Assembly: GCF_024628865.1 (NCBI RefSeq)
Contig: NZ_CP102384.1
Coordinates: 2,119,001-2,183,000 of the forward strand
Direction: 5' to 3'
DNA length: 64,000 nt
From: Sphingopyxis sp. DBS4
GTDB lineage: Bacteria > Pseudomonadota > Alphaproteobacteria > Sphingomonadales > Sphingomonadaceae
Shown here: positions 17,836-27,383 of the stretch, piece by piece
Layout of the letters: each line of letters begins with the position of its first letter
Position numbering within the stretch: the first letter of the stretch is position 1
Program-made: the position numbers and the translations under genes
Notes under the pieces: model-generated
What the model was told of the DNA's origin: nothing
Database searches by the model: none
The model's input: only the letters and a program-made list of their open reading frames with translations

Positions 17836-19662
17836 TTGCCCCATGACACCAGCCTTCTCGCCATGCTCGTTATGGGACTGGTCCTCGCTTTCATCGGCGG
17901 ATTCATTGCCAGCAGGCTGAAGCTGCCGCCGCTCGTCGGCTATCTGCTCGCAGGCGTGGCGGTCGGCCCCTTCACTCCCGGCTTCGTCGGCGATGCTGCG
18001 CTGGCGAACCAGCTCGCGGAGATCGGCGTGATCCTGCTGATGTTCGGTGTCGGGCTGCATTTCTCGATCAAGGATTTGGTCGCTGTCCGCAGGATCGCCA
18101 TCCCCGGCGCGCTCGTCCAGATCGTGGTTGCGGCCCTGCTCGGGGCGGGCCTGGCGCATCTCTGGGGCTGGACCACCGGGGCGGGCCTGGTTTTCGGTCT
18201 TGCCCTGTCGGTCGCGTCGACCGTCGTGCTGCTGCGCGCGCTCGAGCAGCGCAATACGCTCGATTCGATCAACGGCCGGATCGCCGTGGGTTGGCTGATC
18301 GTCGAGGATCTCGTCATGGTGCTGGCCCTTGTGTTGCTGCCGGCGTTAGGGCGCGCGCTGGGAGAGGAAGGAGCTTCGGGCGGCGCGGGCGATATCGCGC
18401 TCGTCTTGCTTGTCACGCTCGGAAAGGTTGCGCTGTTCCTTGCGCTTGTCCTGATCGTCGGAACGCGCGCCGCGCCCTGGATATTGGAACGTGTCGCCCG
18501 AACGGGCTCGCGCGAATTGTTCACTCTGTCGGTTCTCGCGACCGCGCTCGGTATCGCTTTCGGCTCGGCCGCCCTGTTCGGCGTGTCCTTCGCACTCGGC
18601 GCCTTCTTTGCTGGCGTGATCCTCAGCGAAAGCGATTTCAGTCATCGGGCGGCCGCGGACTCGCTGCCGTTGCAGGATGCTTTTGCCGTCCTGTTCTTCG
18701 TCTCGGTCGGGATGCTGTTCGATCCGGGCATCCTGGTCCGTGAACCGTCCGCCGTTCTGGCAGTGCTGGCGATCATTCTGGCCGGCAAGTCGGTTGCGGC
18801 GTTTGGGATCGTGCTGGCCTTCGGCTATCCGGCGCGGACGGCGCTGACCGTCTCGGCGAGCCTGGCGCAGATCGGCGAGTTCTCGTTCATCCTGATCGGC
18901 CTGGGCGTCACCTTGGGGCTGGTCGAGGCGGAAGCGAGGGACTTGGTCCTCGCCGGCGCGCTGCTGTCGATTACGCTCAATCCGCTCGTCTTCATCGCTT
19001 TCGACGGCTTCGAGAGATGGCTGCGACGACGACCGCGGCTGTTGGCATTGCTGGAGCGGGGAAGCGATGAGAGCCTTTCCCGTCTGCCCGACGCGAAGCA
19101 CAGCAGCTTTCGCCATCACGCGGTCGTTGTCGGCTACGGCCGGGTCGGGCGCGTGGTCGGTAGGATGCTCAAGAGCGAAGGTCTTCCCGTTATCCTCGTC
19201 GACAAGGATCGACGCCGCGTCGAGGCGCTGCGCGAGCGCGGCATTACGGCCATCTATGGCGAAGCATCGACCCCGGGTATTCTCGAGGCGGCGGATATCG
19301 CCCAGGCGCGGCTGCTCGTGATCGCGACGCCGGATGGCTTTCAGACACGGCGCATCATCGAGATCGCGCGCGAGCTCAATCCCGAAATCGACACCGCGAT
19401 CCGGACCCACAGCGAAGCCGAGGTCGCCCATCTCGAAGGTCAGGGCGTCGGCCTCGCGATCATGGGCGCGCGCGAGCTGTCGTTCGGCCTCGCCGGCTAT
19501 GCGCTGCGCAGCCTCGGCATTTCGAAGAAGCGCGTAGCGGCCATCGTTCAGAAGGAGCGCATATCCGGGGAAGGCGGCGCGTTCGAGCGCCGGCCCGACA
19601 TACCGCCTCGCGAAGCGCCAGAACTGCGCCAGCGCCGGGGGGATGACGAGGATGCAGGCTGA
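17836..19662 (+). CDS. CPA2 monovalent cation:proton antiporter with TrkA-N domain (YbaL/Kef type)
   Basis: 608 residues from TTG 17836 (SD AAAGGA 5 bases upstream). This start gives the usual MPHDTSLL opening of YbaL/Kef proteins; an ATG at 17797 lacks an SD. Twelve or so membrane helices cover 1-390 with the CPA2 motifs PPLVGYLLAGVAVGPFTPGF and GVILLMFGVGLHFS. A cytosolic RCK/TrkA-N domain begins HHAVVVGYGRVGRVVGRML at about 425. It exchanges K+ or Na+ for H+, often under electrophile or oxidative stress through nucleotide or glutathione control. It fits the stress island. Confidence 0.93.
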   Translation: MPHDTSLLAMLVMGLVLAFIGGFIASRLKLPPLVGYLLAGVAVGPFTPGFVGDAALANQLAEIGVILLMFGVGLHFSIKDLVAVRRIAIPGALVQIVVAALLGAGLAHLWGWTTGAGLVFGLALSVASTVVLLRALEQRNTLDSINGRIAVGWLIVEDLVMVLALVLLPALGRALGEEGASGGAGDIALVLLVTLGKVALFLALVLIVGTRAAPWILERVARTGSRELFTLSVLATALGIAFGSAALFGVSFALGAFFAGVILSESDFSHRAAADSLPLQDAFAVLFFVSVGMLFDPGILVREPSAVLAVLAIILAGKSVAAFGIVLAFGYPARTALTVSASLAQIGEFSFILIGLGVTLGLVEAEARDLVLAGALLSITLNPLVFIAFDGFERWLRRRPRLLALLERGSDESLSRLPDAKHSSFRHHAVVVGYGRVGRVVGRMLKSEGLPVILVDKDRRRVEALRERGITAIYGEASTPGILEAADIAQARLLVIATPDGFQTRRIIEIARELNPEIDTAIRTHSEAEVAHLEGQGVGLAIMGARELSFGLAGYALRSLGISKKRVAAIVQKERISGEGGAFERRPDIPPREAPELRQRRGDDEDAG

Positions 19663-19762
19663 TCCGGTGCGCAGGCCCATTCTGCGTGGCGAATTGATGC
19701 CCGCATCATGTCCGTCTGTGATAGGATGTGTCATCACCCGATTTCGATCGCAAGCTTCCCGT

Positions 19763-19800
19763 GACTGAGAGACCTCGAGCTCCCGCTTGCCCAGCGGGAG
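19763..19800 (+). promoter_or_regulatory. SD-covering leader motif, copy B
   Basis: GACTGAGAGACC is followed by a perfect 8-bp hairpin, CTCCCGCT TGCCC AGCGGGAG, at 19780-19800. Its 3' arm contains the SD GGGAG, 8 bases before ATG 19809. In the folded state the ribosome site would be buried. This is the clearest of four copies. Confidence 0.65.
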
Positions 19801-19808
19801 TCAATTCG

Positions 19809-20108
19809 ATGATTTCCATCCACGAACCCTCGCGATCTTTCGGCCGGATCATTCGGTTGTGGAACCGGCTTCTCCATCACGGGCTGGAACATGTTCCGCA
19901 AACGATGGGAAACGCGTTTCACCAGTCGCGGCGCCGGCGACACGACCTCGAGCGCGCAATCGAAAGCTGGGAGCGCGAAAACGACGCCTGCTCGGGGGTG
20001 CCGCAAACAGCCCATCCTCAAGTCGTGTCGTCGTCTTCTGTCCAGCATGCCCTTGAGCAATGGGACAATGAGGGCGGAGCACAACCAGCGAAAGGAACGC
20101 GATCATGA
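19809..20108 (+). CDS. Hypothetical 99-residue protein, small stress-island operon
   Basis: From ATG 19809, whose SD lies in the leader hairpin; a longer reading from 19728 would run through that hairpin and is unlikely. The N-terminal half is amphipathic (FGRIIRLWNRLLHHGLEHV) with an Arg-rich stretch (SRRRRHDLERAIESWEREN); the C-terminal half is polar and probably disordered. The first half resembles short membrane-associating or nucleic-acid-binding helices, but no family is recognised. It overlaps the next gene by 4 bases (ATGA). Confidence 0.6.
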   Translation: MISIHEPSRSFGRIIRLWNRLLHHGLEHVPQTMGNAFHQSRRRRHDLERAIESWERENDACSGVPQTAHPQVVSSSSVQHALEQWDNEGGAQPAKGTRS

Positions 20109-20257
20109 TACTGCACAATCTCTTCGGCCGTCACCTCGTCGATTTCAAGGCGAGCCACTGGGATCGGGGGCGCTTCGTCAGCCATTGCACCGTTTGCGGT
20201 TGCGAGATGGTCAAACTACCCGGCTTGGTATGGCAGGCGAGCGGACGGCGGGGCTGA
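20105..20257 (+). CDS. 50-residue Cys-rich protein, possible half zinc ribbon
   Basis: Starts at an ATG overlapping the preceding TGA (ATGA), which supports it being real despite its size. The sequence has FVSHCTVCGCEMVKLPGLVW, that is C-x2-C-x-C preceded by a His, suitable for one metal site or a half zinc ribbon, plus a basic and aromatic N-terminus (LFGRHLVDFKASHWDRG). The function is unknown. Confidence 0.65.
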   Translation: MILHNLFGRHLVDFKASHWDRGRFVSHCTVCGCEMVKLPGLVWQASGRRG

Positions 20258-20320
20258 GACGATCGGCTCTGCCGCTCGACCGGACGGAATCGCTCTATTA
20301 GCGACCCGGCATGATAAACA

Positions 20321-20345
20321 GGAACAATGCCCTATCCCGCGCGTC
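20321..20345 (+). promoter_or_regulatory. Candidate EcfG general-stress promoter
   Basis: GGAAC at 20321-20325, a 16-base spacer and CGTC at 20342-20345, against the alphaproteobacterial EcfG consensus GGAAC-N16/17-CGTT. It would start a leader of about 35-40 bases before the ATG at 20390. Confidence 0.5.
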
Positions 20346-20389
20346 TTCTCCATGCCCACTACCGGGCAATTGAAGAGAGGAGAATGGTC

Positions 20390-20560
20390 ATGGTCAACCC
20401 CGACCAGAACCAGACCGGCAGCCAGCCGGGCCGCAAGTCGGAAGGCGAGCGCCAGCCCCAGCAGGAGGACGGCGGCCGCCGTCAGCCCGGCCAGCCGGAC
20501 CGCGACAAGCGGCCTCAGCAGGGTGGAGAAGCGGAAAAGCCGGGCAAGCAGAGCAGCTAG
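20390..20560 (+). CDS. 56-residue hydrophilic, disordered protein
   Basis: Start ATG 20390, chosen over ATG 20384 because GAGGAG is then 7 bases away. The composition is almost only Gln, Gly, Arg, Lys, Glu, Pro and Asp (NPDQNQTGSQPGRKSEGER, GEAEKPGKQSS), like the KGG/hydrophilin-type stress proteins. No structure or family is assigned. An EcfG-like promoter precedes it, fitting a dehydration or general-stress role. A GC-rich stem near 20583-20620 may end transcription. Confidence 0.65.
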   Translation: MVNPDQNQTGSQPGRKSEGERQPQQEDGGRRQPGQPDRDKRPQQGGEAEKPGKQSS

Positions 20561-20680
20561 TCCGAGCTAACCGATCGTCCCCAGGCCGGGCTGCGTGTCG
20601 ATACGTGGCCCGGTTTCGTTTTGGAAGTGTCCTGCCGCGCTTCAAGTCATTCCCGCTCGCCGACAGTATCCGATTTCCCT

Positions 20681-20863
20681 TCACATGCGGGAACGGCATG
20701 CCTGTGCAACCGCGTCGGCAAGGCTGGCATAGCGATAGCCGTCTAGGAGATAGGTCGCGGCGGGCACGCGGGTAATGCCGTATCGATCGAGTGTTTCACG
20801 CTCGGCGGCGTCGATACCGCCGCATTTGCATGACCGGTCGTTGCCGGACGGGGTCTTGTCCAT
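20681..20863 (-). CDS. Hypothetical 60-residue protein at the end of the glycan operon
   Basis: From ATG 20863, 11 bases after the GH130 stop, with AAAGG as SD. The sequence carries CKCGGID near the N-terminus and LDRYGITRVPAATYLLDGYR. The second half, with YASLADAVAQA, resembles small stress-island proteins with a YRY-x-SLADA-x-A pattern. The function is unknown. Operon position after the glycosyltransferase and GH130 genes suggests co-expression. Confidence 0.7.
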   Translation of the reverse strand: MDKTPSGNDRSCKCGGIDAAERETLDRYGITRVPAATYLLDGYRYASLADAVAQACRSRM

Positions 20864-20874
20864 GTCGAAGCCTT

Positions 20875-22176
20875 TCAATCCTTGAGCTGGTCGAGAAGTG
20901 TCGTGATCCTGATCGTGGCGACGGTCGAAAAGGCGTCCGATATGGCATAGGGAAGCAGGATGCGCTCTCCGACCTTGATGGCGCCGCACGAATAGACGAC
21001 GTTCGGGACATAGCCATGGCGCTCCGCGGTCGCGGGCTGGACGAGCGGTACGCGCGAGCGCCCGAGCACGCGCGAGGGATCGTCCTTATCGAGCAGAACC
21101 GCGCCGATCGAATAATGGCGTACGGGGCCGACGCCATGGGTGAAGAGCAGCCAGCCTTCGTCGAGTTCGATGGGCGAGCCGCAATTGCCGATTTGGACGA
21201 ACTCCCAAGGATATTTGGGCTTCACGATCACCTCGCCGAGGCTCCATTCGTGGAGGTCGTCCGACAGGATGAGGTGCAGGCTCTCATTGTCGTGGCGCGC
21301 GATCATCGCATAGCGCCCGCCGATCTTTCGCGGAAAAAGCGCCATCCCCTTGTTGTGCGCCGCAGCGCCCTTGAGCGGTGCCAGATGGAATGTCACGAAG
21401 TCCCGGGTTTCGATCAGCTCCGACCTTATGCCGCTTCCGCTGTAGGCGGTGAAGGTCGCATAATAGATGGTCTGGCCTTCGTCGTGGAAGGCGACGAAGC
21501 GGGCATCCTCGATCCCGTTCGCCTGCCTCTCGGTGACGGGGAAGATCACCCGCTCCGCGATGTCGCTGGCGGGATCGAAGCCGAGTTCCAGACGATCGCC
21601 GACACGGGCGGTCACGACGGGCGTCGCGGCGAGCCGCGCGGGCGGGTCGATGGTAACGGTTCCGTCGGCGGCCAATATTCCCGACCGGAACGTCAGGGAA
21701 GAGATGTGGCCTTCGCCGACCGCGCGCAGGCTAAGGATGAAGCGGCGGCATCCTGCGGCGACTCCCGACTGGTCGGGGTGCGGCACGATGCTGGGATTGA
21801 ACAGCGCGGCTGCTTCGAAGCTGTACTCATGAAGAAAGTAGGCGCCGACGAGCTGACGCTGCGCCTGCGAGAAGCTCTTGTGAGCTGTGAAGGCATCCTC
21901 CATTTCCGCGGCGCGCCGTTCGAATATTGCGGGGAGGTTGCGGTGCCGGTCGTCGAAGTTTCGCAGCGTTTCGGCAAGCAGCGCGTCGGTCTCGTCCGCG
22001 GTCATTGCGAGGACGCGGTCGACGATGTGATTGGCGCGGGTCTTGTCGACGGGATGCAGGTCTCGGGGTTCGACCGCCGGCCGGAACGGCCGGACGACGA
22101 CGCGCGACGGGTCGGGCCGCAAGTGAAGCGCCTGCCGGTTGAAGAAGGGCGCGGATGGCGGAGCCCCGTCAGGCAT
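20875..22176 (-). CDS. GH130-family glycoside phosphorylase / hydrolase
   Basis: 433 residues. It shows the five-bladed propeller pattern of GH130: FNPSIVPHPDQ (blade 1), GIEDARFVAFHDEG (catalytic Asp region), HNKGMALFPRKIGGRYAMI, and EFVQIGNCGSPIELDEGWLL. Characterised GH130 enzymes phosphorolyse or hydrolyse beta-mannosides. The substrate here is unknown. Its ATG overlaps the end of the glycosyltransferase gene by 8 bases, so the two are coupled and probably act on the same glycan, perhaps a storage or osmoprotective oligosaccharide. Confidence 0.88.
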   Translation of the reverse strand: MPDGAPPSAPFFNRQALHLRPDPSRVVVRPFRPAVEPRDLHPVDKTRANHIVDRVLAMTADETDALLAETLRNFDDRHRNLPAIFERRAAEMEDAFTAHKSFSQAQRQLVGAYFLHEYSFEAAALFNPSIVPHPDQSGVAAGCRRFILSLRAVGEGHISSLTFRSGILAADGTVTIDPPARLAATPVVTARVGDRLELGFDPASDIAERVIFPVTERQANGIEDARFVAFHDEGQTIYYATFTAYSGSGIRSELIETRDFVTFHLAPLKGAAAHNKGMALFPRKIGGRYAMIARHDNESLHLILSDDLHEWSLGEVIVKPKYPWEFVQIGNCGSPIELDEGWLLFTHGVGPVRHYSIGAVLLDKDDPSRVLGRSRVPLVQPATAERHGYVPNVVYSCGAIKVGERILLPYAISDAFSTVATIRITTLLDQLKD

Positions 22177-24487
22177 TGATGGCTTCGTGTGTGGATGGGC
22201 TCGGCTGTGACGGCGCCCGCCGGTCCGCCGCTCTCAGGCGCTGCATATCGGCCAGCGCGAGCAGGAAGGATAGCACCGATTCCGCCCCCCGGTTCTCGTT
22301 CGCGCGGTCCGGGTGGAGGCCGTCGCGGCAACTGCCCGTCGCGAGGTCAGCCAGCTTGATGCCGAGATCGTTCGCGCCAAGAAACCATGCGAAGGCGCGC
22401 TCGGCTTCCGCACGCCACGAAGAGTCTGGATCGACGCCTTTCGCCGCGATACAGGCCGCGATCGTCGCGCAAGCCTCCAGCGGCTGTTGATCGAACGGTT
22501 CGGGACTATTGCGCGAGGTCATCAGGAAGCCATGCGAGCCGACGGGCCGGAAATGACCTTCGGGCGCCGTCTGCATCGCCACCAACCAGCGCAGACTTCG
22601 CAATCCCGCTTCGACCATGGTCGCCGAGAGCGCTGCGGCGCCCGTGACGATCAGCGCTTGCGGCAGCCGGGCGTTGTCATAGCTGAGGCCATTTTCGAAC
22701 CATGTCCATTCGGGACCTTCCTGTTCGCCCAGCAACCTTTCGAGGCGGCCGGCGAGTTCGGCACGCAGGCGCGCGGCGGCATGATCTTCGGCATAAACCG
22801 CGCAATAGGATGCGAGGCCGAGCAAGGTGAACGCCCAGGACCGCGGCGAGGTGAAGGCCTCGACGTCGGCCAGCGCCTCGCTGAACAGCTCTTTTGCCCA
22901 GCGCGCATGGCCAAGGGAGCAGGCACGCGCACTATAGGCGCCCAGCGCCCAGAGCGTCCGCCCGTGACTGTCCTCCGAGCCCGCATCTTCCAGCCATCGC
23001 CGGTCGAAGCCCATGAAATTGCGAAAACGCCGATTGCCCGGATTCCAGCCGTGCTGGATGAAGGCCGCGAATGTGGATGACAGCCGGCGCGCCAGCGGCG
23101 CATCGGGGCCGCCGGCGAGACCGCAGCACAGGAGCAGCGCCCGTGCATTGTCGTCGATGCAATATCCATGACTGCGGTCGGCGATTGCGTGAACGGCATG
23201 CTGGAATATCCCCGTGTCGTCGGACATCGCGGCGAGATGGTCGAGCGAGATCGGTGGGAGGTCGGGTTGGACGTTCGTCCGCAGGCGGACTGGCCCGGGT
23301 TCGGGCATCCCCGCCTGGCGGCCGGACGCGAGCCTGCGCTCACGGCAAGCCTTGCGAAAGCTCGCGGCATAGCGCCGCGCCGAATTGGCCCAGATCATGG
23401 GGCGGCTCGCCGCATAGGCCTTGCGCCCCATCGCCAGACGTTCGGTGTCGTTGCCCAGCAGATCGGAAATCGCCGGGCCGAAGCCTGCCGGATTGTCGAA
23501 CGGGATCAGGACGCCCGACCCGTCGGCGAGCAACTCGGCGGCGTGCCAATAGGGCGTGGAAACGACCGGACGCCCCAGACCATGCGAATAGGCGAGCGTT
23601 CCCGACGTCATTTGCGCCGCCGCCAGATAGGGCGTCGCATAGACATCGCACATCGCGATATGGTCGAGCAGTTCGGGGCGGTCGACGAAACGGTTGATGA
23701 ACGCGACATGGTCATCGAGGCCAAGCTCGCGTACCCGCGCCGTCAGCGTGTCGCGATAACGCTCGCCCTCACGGGCCTGCAAGGCGGGGTGGGTGGCGCC
23801 CATCACGATATAGAGGACGTCGGGGGTGCGCCGGACGATTTCGGGCATGGCCTCTATCATCGTCTCGATGCCCTTGTTCGGGCTCATCAGCCCGAACGTC
23901 AGGATGATCTTGCGGTCGGTAAACCCCAGCCGCTCCTTGGCCGCGCGCGTCGAGGCGAGCGGAACATCGGGAATGCCGTGGGCGATAACGTCAATCTTCC
24001 CCGGATCGGCGCCATAGACATTGATCAGCATGTCGCGGGCCTTGTCGGCCATGACGACCACCCGCGCCGATGCGGTAACGATATCCTTCATGACGCGGCG
24101 CTGCGCCGTGGTCGGCCGATCGAGAACCGTGTGCAAGGTGGTGACGAGCGGCGCATCGAGCCTCGCTACGAGGCCGAGAATCAGCGCGCCTGCCTCGCCG
24201 CCGAAGATGCCGAACTCATGCTGGAGGCAGACGAGATCGAACGCCTCGCGATTGATGAAATCGGCGGCGGCGCGATAGTCGGCCACCTGGCCCTGCCGGA
24301 TTGTCTTGCGGACGGCTGGCGGAAATTCGTGGTCGCCGCCCGGCTCGATCATCGCGACAATGGCCGTATCCGCAACCTCGCCGAGCGCGCCGACCGCGAG
24401 TTCGAGGTCGGTCGTGAAGGTGGCTATGCCGCAGCGGCGCGGGAGGGCATTGCCGACGAACGCGATCCGCAGCGCCGGCGTGTGCAG
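22169..24487 (-). CDS. Two-domain protein: GT4 glycosyltransferase and C-terminal alpha/alpha-barrel domain
   Basis: About 770 residues. Residues to about 400 form a GT-B glycosyltransferase: FVGNALPRRCGIATFTTDLE at the N-terminus, LVCLQHEFGIFGGEAG, the donor-site ILTFGLMSPNKGIETMIEAM and GRPVVSTPYWHAAELLADGS. Residues from about 440 (HGYCIDDNARALLLCCG, FENGLSYDNARLPQALI) look like an alpha/alpha-toroid glycosidase-like domain. The conserved N-terminus reads in frame upstream of ATG 24352 to 24493, yet that stretch has no ATG, GTG or TTG. The given start is CTG 24487; an indel or non-AUG start is possible. It heads the GH130 pair. Confidence 0.8.
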   Translation of the reverse strand: MHTPALRIAFVGNALPRRCGIATFTTDLELAVGALGEVADTAIVAMIEPGGDHEFPPAVRKTIRQGQVADYRAAADFINREAFDLVCLQHEFGIFGGEAGALILGLVARLDAPLVTTLHTVLDRPTTAQRRVMKDIVTASARVVVMADKARDMLINVYGADPGKIDVIAHGIPDVPLASTRAAKERLGFTDRKIILTFGLMSPNKGIETMIEAMPEIVRRTPDVLYIVMGATHPALQAREGERYRDTLTARVRELGLDDHVAFINRFVDRPELLDHIAMCDVYATPYLAAAQMTSGTLAYSHGLGRPVVSTPYWHAAELLADGSGVLIPFDNPAGFGPAISDLLGNDTERLAMGRKAYAASRPMIWANSARRYAASFRKACRERRLASGRQAGMPEPGPVRLRTNVQPDLPPISLDHLAAMSDDTGIFQHAVHAIADRSHGYCIDDNARALLLCCGLAGGPDAPLARRLSSTFAAFIQHGWNPGNRRFRNFMGFDRRWLEDAGSEDSHGRTLWALGAYSARACSLGHARWAKELFSEALADVEAFTSPRSWAFTLLGLASYCAVYAEDHAAARLRAELAGRLERLLGEQEGPEWTWFENGLSYDNARLPQALIVTGAAALSATMVEAGLRSLRWLVAMQTAPEGHFRPVGSHGFLMTSRNSPEPFDQQPLEACATIAACIAAKGVDPDSSWRAEAERAFAWFLGANDLGIKLADLATGSCRDGLHPDRANENRGAESVLSFLLALADMQRLRAADRRAPSQPSPSTHEAINA

Positions 24488-24493
24488 GCCATC

Positions 24494-24628
24494 TCAGTGC
24501 TTGCCTTTCGGTTTGGCGGTCATTTTCACCGCAGACGCCTCTTGGGCGGCAAGGGCAGTGAGTGCTTTGGGTTTTGCTGCCTTGGGCTTGCGGATCTCGC
24601 GATTGCTGCGCTTTTGCGATTTTGCCAT
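24494..24628 (-). CDS. 44-residue Lys/Ala-rich basic protein
   Basis: Starts 1 base after the preceding stop (TGACATG), which supports coupled translation, and stops 6 bases before the first possible codon of the glycosyltransferase. The composition is Lys, Arg and Ala rich (MAKSQKRSNREIRKPKAAK and KMTAKPKGKH), like small DNA/RNA-binding or histone-H1-tail-like peptides. No family is recognised; the function is unknown. Confidence 0.65.
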   Translation of the reverse strand: MAKSQKRSNREIRKPKAAKPKALTALAAQEASAVKMTAKPKGKH

Positions 24629-24629
24629 G

Positions 24630-24875
24630 TCAGACGTCCTTCCGTTCGATCATCCGATACGAGAATTCGTCCGAACGCCGCGGGCGGGCCGAAGCGATCG
24701 CTCCGCTCCGGACATTCGGAGAAAGATAGGGACGGTGACGGTAGGGGAAGGATTTGAAGCACTGACCGAGGCTTTCGATCTTGCGCCGATATCGCATGAC
24801 CTCCGAGGGTTTGGTCGCGGCGGAATAGCGCATCAGCGCGATCTGTTCGTCTTCGAGTAGCTGATTGAGGCACAT
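24630..24875 (-). CDS. 81-residue hypothetical protein, first gene of the glycan operon
   Basis: From ATG 24875 with SD GGAG. Helical N-terminus MCLNQLLEDEQIALMRYSAA, then a basic middle (VMRYRRKIESLGQCFKSF) and an Arg-rich tail. The LLEDEQIALMRY stretch suggests a small helical protein common in stress operons, but I cannot assign a family. It leads the order: this gene, 44-residue basic protein, glycosyltransferase, GH130, 60-residue protein. Confidence 0.6.
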   Translation of the reverse strand: MCLNQLLEDEQIALMRYSAATKPSEVMRYRRKIESLGQCFKSFPYRHRPYLSPNVRSGAIASARPRRSDEFSYRMIERKDV

Positions 24876-25223
24876 GGTGCGTGCTCCTGCATCAAGCGAG
24901 AGCACAATTTTTGTCCCTCTGTCACATGGAGCTTGTTCAAAATTCAGGTGATGAGGGCCTTATACCACGGATCGCGCAAACCACCCCACGAATTCGGGGC
25001 AATTCGAATGCCTATATGTTTATCATTGCGGCCAACACTTCCCGGGCAGAGCGACACCAACCTGACGGCAATGGCTATGATCTGTTGATTTTGGAGGATT
25101 TGCGCGGGGTTGCGAACGCAGACGGCCGCACGCCTCGCCGGGGGCAATCGACCGCATTCGTATCGAGCCCGTTCGCTATTGGCTTGTCGTTTCCGCAGCG
25201 TTGCGCCGCGCGCGATCAATTCA
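24876..25223. other. Intergenic region, no gene seen
   Basis: 348 bases between the start of the glycan operon and the end of the first YHHQMA gene. AT-richer than the neighbours, it holds only the presumed promoter region of the minus-strand glycan operon. No convincing -35/-10, operator or terminator was identified. Confidence 0.4.
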
Positions 25224-26384
<1,161 letters not shown>

Positions 26385-26532
26385 GTCGATGAAAGGCTTC
26401 GCGCCGTCCCGGCGCGACGCAAATGCCGCACATGATCGAGAAGGCTGCCGCGACGGCGGTTCAACTTATGCCTGCCGAGACGGCCGAGCTTAGCCAAAGC
26501 CGAACAACCGCGGCGCGACGGCATTCCAGATG

Positions 26533-26643
26533 TCACTGCGTGCGATCCGCGACTCGGTCGTGTGGAACGGAATCAGGATCAGCGCAGCCCGGAGCGGTAC
26601 CGGATGAATCGGTTCCACCCAAGCCCCCCAAGATCTGAATCAT
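26533..26643 (-). CDS. Possible 36-residue protein
   Basis: ATG 26643 has a strong SD (GGGAGAGGG, 6 bases away). It reads MIQILGGLGGTDSSGTAPGC and ends DRVADRTQ. No family is recognised, and the Gly-rich composition gives little to go on. It is the only candidate in the 26385-26815 gap, in which I otherwise see no gene. Confidence 0.3.
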   Translation of the reverse strand: MIQILGGLGGTDSSGTAPGCADPDSVPHDRVADRTQ

Positions 26644-26815
26644 AGGACCCTCTCCCGGAAAATCGCCGAAAATCGTCTGGCTCGTCGGCTGTGGTCTTGG
26701 CTGTGAAGCGACGGGGTGCCACCGGCCAAACATTTGGTCAGCCGTTCGAAGCGCGCCGGATTTTGGATTCCCGCAAGGCCGGCGATATATTCGGGAGATA
26801 ATTGGAGTCGCACCT

Positions 26816-27139
26816 ATGGGAACGAAGGCCACTCGCGACCTGTGGGGCCAAGCCCTCGCCATCGAAAATCAGTTTGGCGATCGTGGGCCCGAGGTTCTCG
26901 CACGGCGTATCGACCGGCTGCGCGATGCTGGTGAAATCGAGGACGCGGAATTCTGGTCGCAGGTCGCCGGATGCCTGACCGATCTGCATGCGATCCGCCT
27001 GCCGGGCGCTTGCGCCGTCAATATGGACGGGCCGCGCGGCCAGCGCCAAAGTGCACACACGCCATGCAATTCGGCCTCGCCGGATACACCCGCGGAACGC
27101 GTGCAATTGAACTCAGTCGATCAGTTTCAGAGTGATTAG
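26816..27139 (+). CDS. Hypothetical protein resembling DUF6961
   Basis: 107 residues, ATG 26816 with GGAG. The N-terminal 55 residues (LWGQALAIENQFGDRGPEVL, RIDRLRDAGEIEDAEFW) follow the W-x-x-AL-x-xE-x-x-xG-x-x-G pattern of small sphingomonad proteins I associate with DUF6961. That name should be checked. The C-terminal half is polar and probably disordered. The function is unknown; it is a single gene in the stress island. Confidence 0.65.
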   Translation: MGTKATRDLWGQALAIENQFGDRGPEVLARRIDRLRDAGEIEDAEFWSQVAGCLTDLHAIRLPGACAVNMDGPRGQRQSAHTPCNSASPDTPAERVQLNSVDQFQSD

Positions 27140-27342
27140 CTCGACCCTTTCTCTTCGACGGGTTCAATATCGGCTATCAAAGCACCCAGGCTGAATTTCG
27201 GCGCCGCTCGGTTGTCGGCTGCAAGCCGCTGTCGATCCGCAGCATTGCGAGCCGGCAAGCACGGGGCCGAACCCCCTCTCTTGTAAATGAGAAGCCGCTA
27301 CCCCATCTCCATGAGATCGTCGGCGTCCTTTCGCTTGCCGGG

Positions 27343-27377
27343 GACTGAGAGACCATCGCGCTCCCGCTGAACGGGAG
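27343..27377 (+). promoter_or_regulatory. SD-covering leader motif, copy C
   Basis: GACTGAGAGACC is followed by CTCCCG CTGAA CGGGAG at 27361-27377, a 6-bp hairpin whose 3' arm is the SD, 6 bases before GTG 27384. The 12-base box is identical to copy B. Confidence 0.65.
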
Positions 27378-27383
27378 GTGGAC

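Noticed and set aside
19763..19800. TPP-riboswitch-like CTGAGA in the leader motif
   Set aside because: Only the short CTGAGA is shared; the other conserved THI-box segments are absent.
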